Of a DNA stretch of 63,753 bases, positions 51,872 through 59,328 are shown piece by piece; positions within the stretch are counted from its first letter, which is position 1; each line of letters starts with the position of its first letter. Both the position numbers and the translations under genes were made by a program. The stretch is from Blastopirellula retiformator (GTDB lineage Bacteria > Planctomycetota > Planctomycetia > Pirellulales > Pirellulaceae): NCBI RefSeq assembly GCF_007859755.1, contig NZ_SJPF01000004.1:844005-907757 (forward strand), read 5' to 3'. The notes beneath the pieces were generated by a model. It was not told where the DNA came from. It saw only the letters and a list, made by a program, of their open reading frames with translations, and did no database searches.

Positions 51872-53182
51872 ATGGCCACCGATTCAGTCAAAACCGAGGT
51901 CGGCAGCTACTTCATCTCGAACTATCCTCCTTTCTCCCAATGGAGCGAGGATGCGATTCCCGATTTGAAGCAAGCCCTCGCCAGCGAGCCTCGCCCTGGC
52001 GTACCGCTGGGTCTCTATCTGCACGTCCCGTTCTGCCGCAAACGCTGCAAGTTCTGCTACTTCCGCGTCTACACCGACAAGAATGCGTCTGAGGTCGAAA
52101 CCTACGTCTCGGCGCTGGTTGACGAAATCCAATTGGTCAGCCAGCAGGCCGCGATGGGCGGACGGCCGTTCCGCTTCGTCTACTTCGGCGGCGGCACTCC
52201 TTCGTTCCTCAGCCCCAAACAGCTGCAACGTTTGGAGAATCGTCTCCGCGAGAGCATCAGCTGGGACCAGGCCGAAGAGGTCACCTTTGAGTGCGAACCT
52301 GGCACGCTGAGCGAGACCAAGGTCAAGACGCTCCGCGATATGGGCGTCACCCGGTTGAGCCTGGGGATCGAGAACTTCTCGGACAAGATCCTGGAAGACA
52401 ACGGCCGCGCTCACCTGACCAAAGAAGTCTACAAAGCGTGGGAGTGGATCGAAGCGGCCCAGTTCCCCAACGTCAACATCGACCTGATCGCCGGCATGGT
52501 GGGCGAAACGTGGGACACTTGGAAGGACAGCGTCGCCAAGACGCTTGAGCTGTCGCCCGAGAGCGTCACCATCTATCAGATGGAACTGCCGTTCAACACC
52601 GTCTACTCGCAAGACATCCTGGGCAACAAAATCGAGACGCCGGTCGCCGACTGGCCGCAGAAGCGCGAGTGGGTCAGTTACGCCTTCGACGAACTGGCGA
52701 AGGCTGGCTACTCGCAGTCGAGCGCCTACACGATGATCAAAGACCCCACCAAGGTCAGCTTCAGCTACCGCGACAACCTGTTCGGCGGCGCCGACCTGTT
52801 GGCGACCGGGGTGGCCAGCTTCGGTCACATCTCCGGCGTTCACTATCAGAACAAGACCGAGTGGGCCGACTACACGACCGACCTGCTCGAAAAGAAACAG
52901 CTGCCGCTGAAGCGGGCCTATCGTCCGACGCCAGAGCAGCTGCTAATCCGCGAGACGATCTTGCTGCTGAAGCGCGGTTATCTGGACGTCGATTACTTCC
53001 AGAACAAGTTTGGCGTCAACATCCTCGACAAGTGGAAGCCGATCTGGGACGAATACGTCGAGACCGGCATGGCCAAGATCGACGGCGACCGGATCGAGCT
53101 GACTCGCGACGGATTGCTGCGGGCTGACGGCCTGTTGCCGCCGTTCTTTGAAGAGAAGCACCAGGGAGTTCGCTATACATGA
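51872..53182 (+). CDS. HemN-like radical SAM enzyme
   Basis: The product is 436 aa from ATG 51872, which has a GCAGGAG site. The N-terminal LYLHVPFCRKRCKFCYF holds the radical SAM cluster cysteines C55, C59 and C62 (Cx3Cx2C), followed by VYFGGGTPSFLSPKQLQRLE and VTRLSLGIENFSDKILEDNG of the HemN/HemW barrel, and a HemN_C-like C-terminus (LLIRETILLLKRGYLDVDYF). It lacks the extra Cys of coproporphyrinogen dehydrogenase (HemN has CxFCGC). The stop overlaps the start of the H-protein gene (ATGA), and a ferredoxin follows. The reaction is unknown; modification of a cofactor on the H-protein homologue is a reasonable hypothesis. Confidence 0.9.
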   Translation: MATDSVKTEVGSYFISNYPPFSQWSEDAIPDLKQALASEPRPGVPLGLYLHVPFCRKRCKFCYFRVYTDKNASEVETYVSALVDEIQLVSQQAAMGGRPFRFVYFGGGTPSFLSPKQLQRLENRLRESISWDQAEEVTFECEPGTLSETKVKTLRDMGVTRLSLGIENFSDKILEDNGRAHLTKEVYKAWEWIEAAQFPNVNIDLIAGMVGETWDTWKDSVAKTLELSPESVTIYQMELPFNTVYSQDILGNKIETPVADWPQKREWVSYAFDELAKAGYSQSSAYTMIKDPTKVSFSYRDNLFGGADLLATGVASFGHISGVHYQNKTEWADYTTDLLEKKQLPLKRAYRPTPEQLLIRETILLLKRGYLDVDYFQNKFGVNILDKWKPIWDEYVETGMAKIDGDRIELTRDGLLRADGLLPPFFEEKHQGVRYT

Positions 53183-53637
53183 GCGACGACTCTCTTCTCT
53201 TCATGATGGGGAAGTTTGAGGCCAAGTTTCCGACCGATCGCCAGTACGCCAAAAACCATACCTGGGCCCAGCCGACAGAAAACGGTTACCGCTTCGGCTT
53301 TACCGCCTACGCGGTGCGGCTACTACAAGACGTTTACTTTTTAGAGTGGAACGTTGACGCCCCCAGTCCAGTACGGGAAAGCCAGGAGATCGGCTTTATC
53401 GAAAGCAGCAAGGCCGAAAGCGACCTGTACGCTCCACTGGCCGGACAACTGACGACGCTCAACCCGGCGCTGTTAAACGACCCGTCGCAGATTAACCTAG
53501 ATATGTATGGCGCCGGCTGGCTGTACGAGATTGACGGCCCCGGCGACCAGCTGATGTCGCCCCAAGAATACCTGACCCACCTGGAAGCGGTCTGGGAAGT
53601 GACGCAGCGCACCATCAAAGGCCAACTCAACGAGTAA
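53179..53637 (+). CDS. Glycine cleavage H-protein homologue (lipoyl carrier)
   Basis: The product is 152 aa with the GcvH fold: YAKNHTWAQPTENGYRFGFT, then the lipoylation loop IESSKAESDLYAPLAG with Lys78 in the attachment position, and the GAGWLYEIDGPGD end. The C-terminal extension (SPQEYLTHLEAVWEVTQRTI) is longer than usual. No gcvT or gcvP genes are nearby, so it is unlikely to serve glycine cleavage. It is fused translationally to the radical SAM gene by an ATGA overlap and followed after 4 bp by a ferredoxin gene. Similar stand-alone H-like proteins carry lipoate-bound intermediates in the sHdr system. Confidence 0.93.
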   Translation: MSDDSLLFMMGKFEAKFPTDRQYAKNHTWAQPTENGYRFGFTAYAVRLLQDVYFLEWNVDAPSPVRESQEIGFIESSKAESDLYAPLAGQLTTLNPALLNDPSQINLDMYGAGWLYEIDGPGDQLMSPQEYLTHLEAVWEVTQRTIKGQLNE

Positions 53638-53641
53638 CCCC

Positions 53642-54718
53642 ATGGCGAAAAAACTGACCGTCGTCCTCAGCCAAGGACAAAGCCAGAATCCGGCCAAACG
53701 GAACCTCGAAGAGGAAATCGTCGCCCGGCTGCTGTTTCATCCTGGCGTCGAAGTCACCATCATCCCGCACCTGTACGACCTGAAGTCGGACGGACCCGGC
53801 ATGCTCTGCCTGGAAGGGATCAGCGGACACATGGTGATCCTGTCGTGGATGTTCGAGCGGGCCGCCCGCTGGACGCTCGATCGCAACAACATTCATGGCA
53901 AAGTCGGCACGTCGCTTTTGACCTACGAAGCGGACGAGGACGAACTGGACGAGCTCGAAGATGACGACGCGCCCGACGAAAAAGAGCGCGTCGTCGATTC
54001 GCGTCCCGCTTCTAACCGCTACATCTATTGCCTAGACCTGCGGGTCACCGACAAGGTCGACGAGTACGTCGCCGAGATCGAGCGGATCGCCGCCGAACTG
54101 ACGCCGCAAGTGGTGCAGTTGGGGGGGCTCTCGCTCGATCCGCCCAAGACGAACGTCGTAACGCCGGAGCAACAACAGCGTCACGACCAACCGACCAACG
54201 ACACCTACGTTGGCGCCCCTGCCGCAGCGCCGCATGAGCCGATCCGCATTCAAGAGACGAGCGGCCGTCGCTGGTACCCGGTGATCGACTACAGCCGCTG
54301 CACCAACTGCATGGAGTGCATCGACTTCTGCCTGTTCGGCGTTTATGGGGTCGACGGGATCGATACGATCCTGGTCGAGCAGCCCGACAACTGCCGCAAA
54401 GGTTGCCCCGCGTGCAGCCGCGTTTGTCCCGAAAACGCCATCATCTTCCCGCAGCATAAAACGCCAACGATCGCCGGCAGCGACCTGGTCGCCGATGGCG
54501 GTCTGAAGATCGACCTCTCGCAGCTCTTCGGCAAACCGGCCGAAGACCCCAACGCCGTCGACACCGCCGTCCGCGAGCGGGACGAGCAACTTATGCTCGC
54601 CGGCCGCGACGCCGTCGGTTCGTCCGTAGGCGTTCCCAAACGCCAGGCCGACAAACCGGCCGAAGCCCGGGATGAGCTAGACGACCTGATCGACGCCGTC
54701 GACGAGCTAGACATCTAG
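53642..54718 (+). CDS. 2x[4Fe-4S] ferredoxin-like protein with extra N-terminal domain
   Basis: The product is 358 aa. The first 190 residues form an unrecognised alpha/beta domain (KKLTVVLSQGQSQNPAKRNL, DLKSDGPGMLCLEGISGHMV) with an acidic stretch (DEDELDELEDDDAPDEKE). Residues about 210-275 carry two cluster motifs, YSRCTNCMECIDFC and NCRKGCPACSRVCPENAI, as in bacterial-type ferredoxins. The C-terminal tail is acidic (ARDELDDLIDAVDELDI). It completes the radical SAM/H-protein operon and probably donates electrons to the radical SAM enzyme. Confidence 0.9.
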   Translation: MAKKLTVVLSQGQSQNPAKRNLEEEIVARLLFHPGVEVTIIPHLYDLKSDGPGMLCLEGISGHMVILSWMFERAARWTLDRNNIHGKVGTSLLTYEADEDELDELEDDDAPDEKERVVDSRPASNRYIYCLDLRVTDKVDEYVAEIERIAAELTPQVVQLGGLSLDPPKTNVVTPEQQQRHDQPTNDTYVGAPAAAPHEPIRIQETSGRRWYPVIDYSRCTNCMECIDFCLFGVYGVDGIDTILVEQPDNCRKGCPACSRVCPENAIIFPQHKTPTIAGSDLVADGGLKIDLSQLFGKPAEDPNAVDTAVRERDEQLMLAGRDAVGSSVGVPKRQADKPAEARDELDDLIDAVDELDI

Positions 54719-55042
54719 ATTCCCTGGCGCCATGCCCTTACGGCGTCTTCGACGGATGAGCATGTCTTCAATGCGGCAACCAGTCAGCATCGCGTGTGCG
54801 GTTTCTTCAACAGGTTCTCGCCACTCTGCAGCGGCTCGATTAAGCGGGCCTGCTCTTCGATCACGCACGCCTCGCTGGTGAGTCCCCCTTCCGCTTTCGT
54901 TGCGGTCTCCGCCAGGTCGTCGGTCGGCGACGTGGTGTTTGAGGGAAGCCAAGATTGCCGCCCTTCCACGGCGGCCTTCGTTGCCGCATTCTGACGGAAG
55001 GCGAACTTCGCTGCGGCGCCGGCTAGTCTTCTTTTCTTGTAG

Positions 55043-55108
55043 CGTGGGTGAAACCAACGCAACACGCACTACTACCACCAACCAACGCATTCGCTTGTGC
55101 AACCCACG
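55043..55108 (-). repeat. Dispersed palindromic repeat, diverged copy 3
   Basis: It has CGTGGGT at its left end and ACCCACG at its right end, with CGCTTGTGCAACCCACG matching the family's right arm. It is more diverged than copies 1 and 2 and lies 17 bp from copy 2. Confidence 0.45.
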
Positions 55109-55125
55109 AAATGCGTTCGGCAATG

Positions 55126-55194
55126 AAGGTGGGTTGCGCAAGCGAATCACGTGTTTCGAAGTAGCAAAGGCCCGTGCGCTTGCTCCACCACCCT
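55126..55194 (-). repeat. Dispersed palindromic repeat, copy 2 (GGGTGGAGCAAGCGC family)
   Basis: In reverse complement it reads AGGGTGGTGGAGCAAGCGC at one end and CGCTTGCGCAACCCACCTT at the other, the same end sequences as copy 1 at 11341-11410, with a different centre. Confidence 0.6.
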
Positions 55195-55332
55195 ACGCAA
55201 AACAGCCGGAACACACCTCGCGAAGATGCCCCGATAATTTTCTCCGCGCAAATTCCGCGACAGATTCTCTTCGCCCAGCTACTATCTAAACAGTAGGGCA
55301 AGGCGTCACACCCCAGCAGAGAGAAAAACCCC

Positions 55333-57435
55333 ATGCGAAGCAAACTGTCTAGCGGTACGCGCCCATCGAATCTGGAAGCGCTCGAGCAGCGTGAATTGTT
55401 TGCGATCGATACGCTCTCGATCGCCCCGATCGACGATGCGACCCTTCCTCCGCCGGCGCCAGTTCCGACCGCGCTGATTGACGAAGTCCGCTCGATCGAC
55501 GGCGCCGGCAACAATGTCGAGAACCCCGAGTATGGCAGCGTCGGCGAAAATTTCGTCCGCGTCGCCGCGGCCGATTATGGCGACGGCATCTCTTCACTAG
55601 CAGGTGAAGATCGCCCCAGCGCTCGCGAGATCAGCAATGCGTTGGCCGCCCAAGATCCCGACTCGGTCGGCAACGAGCGCCAACTTTCCGCCTTCATTTA
55701 TGTCTGGGGCCAGTTCCTCGATCATGATATTGACTTGACCGAAGGGGGAGACGCCGAGGCGGTCGGCATCGCCGTTCCGACCGGCGATCCTTACTTTGAT
55801 CCGGACGCCAGCGGCGACGATGTGATCTCGTTCTTCCGTTCGCTGTTTGACCCAGCGACCGGCGACAGCGTCGACAATCCGCGGGAGCAATTCAACTCGA
55901 TCACCGCCTTCATCGACGGCTCGCAGGTTTATGGCTCGACGCAGGAAGTCGCCGATAGCCTGCGCAGCTTCGAGGGAGGCAAGTTATTGACCAGCGACGG
56001 CGACTTGCTGCCGATCGACGACCAAGGATTCTTTGCGGCCGGCGACATCCGGGCCAACGAGAACATCGAGTTAACCGCGCTGCAAACGTTGTTCGTGCGC
56101 GAGCACAACTTCTGGGCCGAGCGAATCGGGGCCGAGAATCCTGCGTTGTCCGACGAAGAGATCTACCAGCAGGCTCGCTCGATCGTGATCGCTGAGATCC
56201 AGTCGATCACGTTTAACGAGTTCCTCCCTGCCCTGCTCGGCGAAGGCGTGTTGCCTGACTACGCGGGCTACGATTCGACAATCAATCCGCAGATCAGCAA
56301 CGAGTTTGCCACGGCCGGCTACCGGATGGGGCATAGTCTACTCAACGACGATATCGAGTTCTTCGGCAACGACGGCCGCGCAGTTGCGGACGAGGTGACC
56401 CTCGCCGAGGCGTTCTTCAATCCGGCGCTCGTGCAACAGCATGGCATCGACTCGCTGCTGAAATACGCCGCCTCGTCGCAGTCACAGGAAGTCGATACGC
56501 AGATCGTCGATAGCGTTCGCAACTTCCTGTTCGGCCCTCCCGGCAGCGGCGGGCTCGACCTGGCGTCGCTCAACATCCAGCGTGGTCGTGATCATGGCAT
56601 CGCCGACTATAACTCGGTCCGAGAAGCGTATGGTCTACCGCGGGTAACCAGCTTCGCCGAGATCACCTCCGATCCCGAACTGCAGCAATCGCTGGAAGAA
56701 CTGTACGGCACGGTCGACAACATCGACTTGTGGGTCGGCGCCTTGGCCGAAGATCACGTGCCCGGCGGCAGCGTCGGCGAAACGACTCAGGCGATTCTGG
56801 TCGAACAGTTCACTCGCTTGCGTGACGGCGATCGCTTCTGGTACGAGAACATCTTCTCAGCCCAAGACGTCGACCGTATCGAGCGGACCTCGCTCTCCGA
56901 CATCATTCAGCGGAACACGGTGATCGATAATCTGCAGGAAAACGTCTTCTTCATGTCGGCGACGGTCAGCGGAACGGTTCTGGCCGACGGTCAACAGGAT
57001 GGCCGCCGTGACCGTCCGCGAGGATTGCCTGGCGCAACGGTGCAGCTGTTGGATGACGAAGGAGAAGTAATCGCCGAAGCGACGACTGATCGCCGCGGCA
57101 ACTACCACTTTGACAACTTCCTGGAAACGGGCGACTACCAGATCCAGGCCTTGCTGCTGACGCCAACGGGCCCGGTGACGCAAACCCAGGATGTGCTGAT
57201 CTCGGTCGGCGGCGAGGCGATCCGCAACGTCGACTTCGGCCCCCAGACGCCACCCCGCCCTGGTGACAACGACCGTCCCCGCGATCGACGCGACCAACCG
57301 CGCCGCGACGATCGCCGGCAACCGCCACGCGAACGCTTGTTCGCCGATGAAACGCTCCTCGATCCGATGGGGGAACTGATCGACGACCTGGCCAGCGACT
57401 TGAGCGACCAGAACCGCCCCAGAGCCGGCCGCTAG
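55333..57435 (+). CDS. Secreted animal-type heme peroxidase with C-terminal SdrD-like domain
   Basis: The product is 700 aa. The N-terminus RPSNLEALEQRELFAIDT is the planctomycete LEALExRxLFA motif found on exported surface proteins. The peroxidase/cyclooxygenase-like domain (about 50-540) shows the distal His in QFLDHDIDLTEGG, FIDGSQVYGST (Ca2+ region), REHNFWAERIG, YRMGHSLL (proximal His) and NIQRGRDHGIADYNSVREAY. A beta-sandwich of the SdrD/CNA-B type follows (LPGATVQLLDDEGEVIAEAT). The tail is rich in Arg, Asp and Pro (RDRRDQPRRDDRRQPPRERL). It probably oxidises halides or phenolics outside the cell. A strong terminator follows. Confidence 0.93.
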   Translation: MRSKLSSGTRPSNLEALEQRELFAIDTLSIAPIDDATLPPPAPVPTALIDEVRSIDGAGNNVENPEYGSVGENFVRVAAADYGDGISSLAGEDRPSAREISNALAAQDPDSVGNERQLSAFIYVWGQFLDHDIDLTEGGDAEAVGIAVPTGDPYFDPDASGDDVISFFRSLFDPATGDSVDNPREQFNSITAFIDGSQVYGSTQEVADSLRSFEGGKLLTSDGDLLPIDDQGFFAAGDIRANENIELTALQTLFVREHNFWAERIGAENPALSDEEIYQQARSIVIAEIQSITFNEFLPALLGEGVLPDYAGYDSTINPQISNEFATAGYRMGHSLLNDDIEFFGNDGRAVADEVTLAEAFFNPALVQQHGIDSLLKYAASSQSQEVDTQIVDSVRNFLFGPPGSGGLDLASLNIQRGRDHGIADYNSVREAYGLPRVTSFAEITSDPELQQSLEELYGTVDNIDLWVGALAEDHVPGGSVGETTQAILVEQFTRLRDGDRFWYENIFSAQDVDRIERTSLSDIIQRNTVIDNLQENVFFMSATVSGTVLADGQQDGRRDRPRGLPGATVQLLDDEGEVIAEATTDRRGNYHFDNFLETGDYQIQALLLTPTGPVTQTQDVLISVGGEAIRNVDFGPQTPPRPGDNDRPRDRRDQPRRDDRRQPPRERLFADETLLDPMGELIDDLASDLSDQNRPRAGR

Positions 57436-57461
57436 TTTGCTGACAAGTCGTCAACGACGTG

Positions 57462-57496
57462 AGCACGCCCTGAGTTCTTCGGGGCGTGCTTTTTTA
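57462..57496 (+). terminator. Rho-independent terminator after the peroxidase gene
   Basis: The stem AGCACGCCC / GGGCGTGCT has a TGAGTTCTTCG-type loop and is followed by a run of T. It lies 27 bp after the stop codon. Confidence 0.9.
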
Positions 57497-57966
57497 ATGC
57501 GTCTACGAGCAGGAACTGCGCGTGTTTGGCTTCGATCCGGAGTCGTAATTACCGGTGATAATTTGCATCATGACTGCGTACTTCGCGCAATAGCCGCCGA
57601 TCAGAGCCGATCTGGCGGTCCAGATTCCCGGCTTCGATGCCCTTCGCCAGCTCTCGAACGGCTCCTTGGCACGGCGTCCGACTGCTCTGCTGACCGCCCT
57701 ACTGCGCGGCGCTAAAGCGTTTCCATAAGAGACCTTAGGCGATCCTCTACTCCGCCAGCGGTTCCACTCGCGGTGCGACTCTCCACTCGCCTCAAACAAC
57801 GCAATCCACTAATTCTTTCCATTTACCGTATTTTACCACACCGAGACATCCAGCCCGTAATTACAATCGGGGTACTTGGACAACTAACCTCGTTATTCAG
57901 GGGGGTCTCCGGCGATGGGACCGTGCCTGAATCCTCCCCAAATTTGTTTCGATGGAGAAACACAAG
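57497..57966. other. Intergenic region before the small secreted protein
   Basis: There is no supported gene. An open frame at 57503-57799 on the minus strand has odd composition and no ribosome binding site. The region just before 57967 (CGATGGAGAAACACAAG) holds the ribosome binding site of the small secreted protein; its promoter is not clear. Confidence 0.4.
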
Positions 57967-58374
57967 ATGAAGACTTTAATTTGCCTGGTCGCGGTCACCC
58001 TCACTTCGTTCGCCTTGGTTTCCAGCGCTAGCGCCGCTGAACCGAATGGCAACGTTGACAATGCCACGCTCGCCTCGATGGGCCTGTCGGGTCTGGAAGT
58101 GATGAGCGACGAAGAAGGCAAGAGCGTTCGCGGCACCTTCGCCATCGCTTTCGGCTCTGGCACCTCGAACTTCCTGCGTAGCACGCAGACCACCGGCTAC
58201 GCTGCCGGCGACTTTGGCCGTGGCGTTGATTTCGCCGCTGGCGGCAACACCAGCCAAACCGGTTTCACGTACAACCAAACGGTTACCGGTCCGCTGAACA
58301 TCCCGGTCTTCAGCAACACGATCAGCCTGGGCACCTACGCCACCGGCAGCTCGTGGGCCTTCGCCGGTCGCTAA
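57967..58374 (+). CDS. Small secreted protein with leader-like motif (possible cargo of C39/beta-barrel locus)
   Basis: The product is 135 aa from ATG 57967. A Sec signal (CLVAVTLTSFALVSSASA) ends near residue 23. Residues 33-56 (NATLASMGLSGLEVMSDEEG then KSVRG) resemble double-glycine-type leaders, in which an acidic MSDEE-like helix ends in a Gly pair or RG before the mature peptide. The remainder is rich in Gly, Ser, Thr, Asn and aromatic residues and low in charge (SQTGFTYNQTVTGPLNIPVF), as in many amyloid or bacteriocin-type proteins. It is convergent with a C39 peptidase gene. Being its substrate is inferred from location and motif, not shown. Confidence 0.78.
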   Translation: MKTLICLVAVTLTSFALVSSASAAEPNGNVDNATLASMGLSGLEVMSDEEGKSVRGTFAIAFGSGTSNFLRSTQTTGYAAGDFGRGVDFAAGGNTSQTGFTYNQTVTGPLNIPVFSNTISLGTYATGSSWAFAGR

Positions 58375-58395
58375 GCGATCGACGCGTCAGCCAAT

Positions 58396-58441
58396 CAAAA
58401 AAGAGAGGCCGCATCGAACCGGATGCGGCCTCTTTCTATTT
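58396..58441. terminator. Bidirectional terminator
   Basis: A 12-bp stem AGAGGCCGCATC / GATGCGGCCTCT with a GAACCG loop has an A-run to its left and a T-rich right side, so it can terminate both the small secreted gene and the leftward C39 operon. Confidence 0.9.
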
Positions 58442-58464
58442 CTTGTTACCGAAGCGCCGACTAT

Positions 58465-58579
58465 CTGCCTGTTGAAAAATGCCATCGTGGCATTTTCCAA
58501 CCTCGCCAGGCTCAGAGCGTAGCTCTTCGCGGCTCGCATCCATGCGATCACGCAGTCCGTCGAGAAAATCAACGGACTG
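58465..58579 (-). repeat. Three-hairpin miniature element, internally deleted copy C
   Basis: It is a 115-bp version of the 150-bp element in inverse orientation. The middle hairpin is missing: a 35-bp deletion occurred between two TGCGA direct repeats. A few substitutions are also present. Its start (CAGTCCG end) lies directly against the C39 peptidase stop codon at 58580. Confidence 0.88.
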
Positions 58580-59299
58580 CTATGGATAAGCGGGAAACGG
58601 GATCCGGAACGGCTTCTCGGGGAACGTGCGAATGATCTGGTCATCGACCCAACCGCGGGCCATCTCTTCGTGCCGCACTTCCAACTGCGAAACGTCCGAC
58701 TTCGCTTTCCCTTTTTTCGCCACCACCAGCACGGCGTTCTCGATCCAGATCCGCTCAAACTCGAACTGAGGGATCCGCAGGTTGCCGCGAGCAGGATCGG
58801 CCAGGAAGACCCAGCCGTTGGCCACTCCCCGCACCACGACAAAGTGATTCGTCTCTTCCAGGCGAATCGCCACAATCAGCGGAACTTTCGCTTCCGCCAG
58901 TTTCTCGATATCCAGACGCCCGATCGTCGACAGGTAACCCAGCTTCACCGCCGCCAGACGCAAGTCGGAAATCGCCAGGCCGTTCTCAAACCGTTCCTTC
59001 AGCTCGTCCCGCGTCAGGTTCTTCTCAACGACCCCCAATATCTGGTTTTCGGTGACCGGATCGCCCCAGTAGTAGCGGCAAATCGTCGCCAACGCCGCCG
59101 CTCCGCACGAAAAGTCGCGCTGCTGCTTGACGATGTTCTGATCGCGGATTGCGGTCCAGGTTCTGGCGTAGGCCTGGATGTTGTTGTCGCGCGAGCGTAC
59201 TGGCGGCCCAAACTGCGATCGCGTCTGGGCATCTGCTGAAGTCGCGATCGTCATCACGACGACCAGGGCGAAGACCGAAAGAATCCGAGTTTTCAGCAT
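58580..59299 (-). CDS. FapD-like C39 family peptidase with signal peptide
   Basis: The product is 239 aa from ATG 59299; a longer form from 59341 would put residues before the signal. A Sec signal (SVFALVVVMTIATSADA) precedes a papain-like C39 domain: catalytic Cys65 in QQRDFSCGAAALATICRYYW, His152 in EETNHFVVVRG and Asp168 in VFLADPARGN. The arrangement matches FapD of functional-amyloid (Fap) operons and C39 domains of bacteriocin exporters, but here as a stand-alone periplasmic protein. It is followed at the 5' side by the beta-barrel gene on the same strand, 29 bp apart. Confidence 0.92.
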   Translation of the reverse strand: MLKTRILSVFALVVVMTIATSADAQTRSQFGPPVRSRDNNIQAYARTWTAIRDQNIVKQQRDFSCGAAALATICRYYWGDPVTENQILGVVEKNLTRDELKERFENGLAISDLRLAAVKLGYLSTIGRLDIEKLAEAKVPLIVAIRLEETNHFVVVRGVANGWVFLADPARGNLRIPQFEFERIWIENAVLVVAKKGKAKSDVSQLEVRHEEMARGWVDDQIIRTFPEKPFRIPFPAYP

Positions 59300-59328
59300 G
59301 GCGTAACTCAACAGGCTTTCTCCGGCGT

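Larger units (their letters stand above)
54719..55332. other. Non-coding repeat-rich region
   Basis: This region of about 610 bp has no supported gene. Open frames on the minus strand (for example 54784-55065) have mixed character and no ribosome binding site. It contains two copies of the GGGTGGAGCAAGCGC-type palindromic repeat at 55043-55108 and 55126-55194. The promoter of the peroxidase gene should lie at its right end. Confidence 0.5.

Noticed and set aside
53179-53637. Assignment of the H-protein homologue as the gcvH of glycine cleavage
   Set aside because: No gcvT/gcvP nearby, a longer C-terminus, and translational coupling to a radical SAM gene make a different role more likely.
54707-55150. 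Overlapping open frames on the minus strand of the repeat-rich region, including a fairly protein-like one at 54784-55065
   Set aside because: Different frames look equally plausible over different parts, there is no good start site, and the region is full of palindromic repeats. Possibly gene debris, but I cannot support a gene.
57503-57799. Open frame of 98 codons on the minus strand after the peroxidase gene
   Set aside because: Arg/Ser-rich composition, no ribosome binding site, no recognisable motif. It looks like an out-of-frame reading of non-coding DNA.
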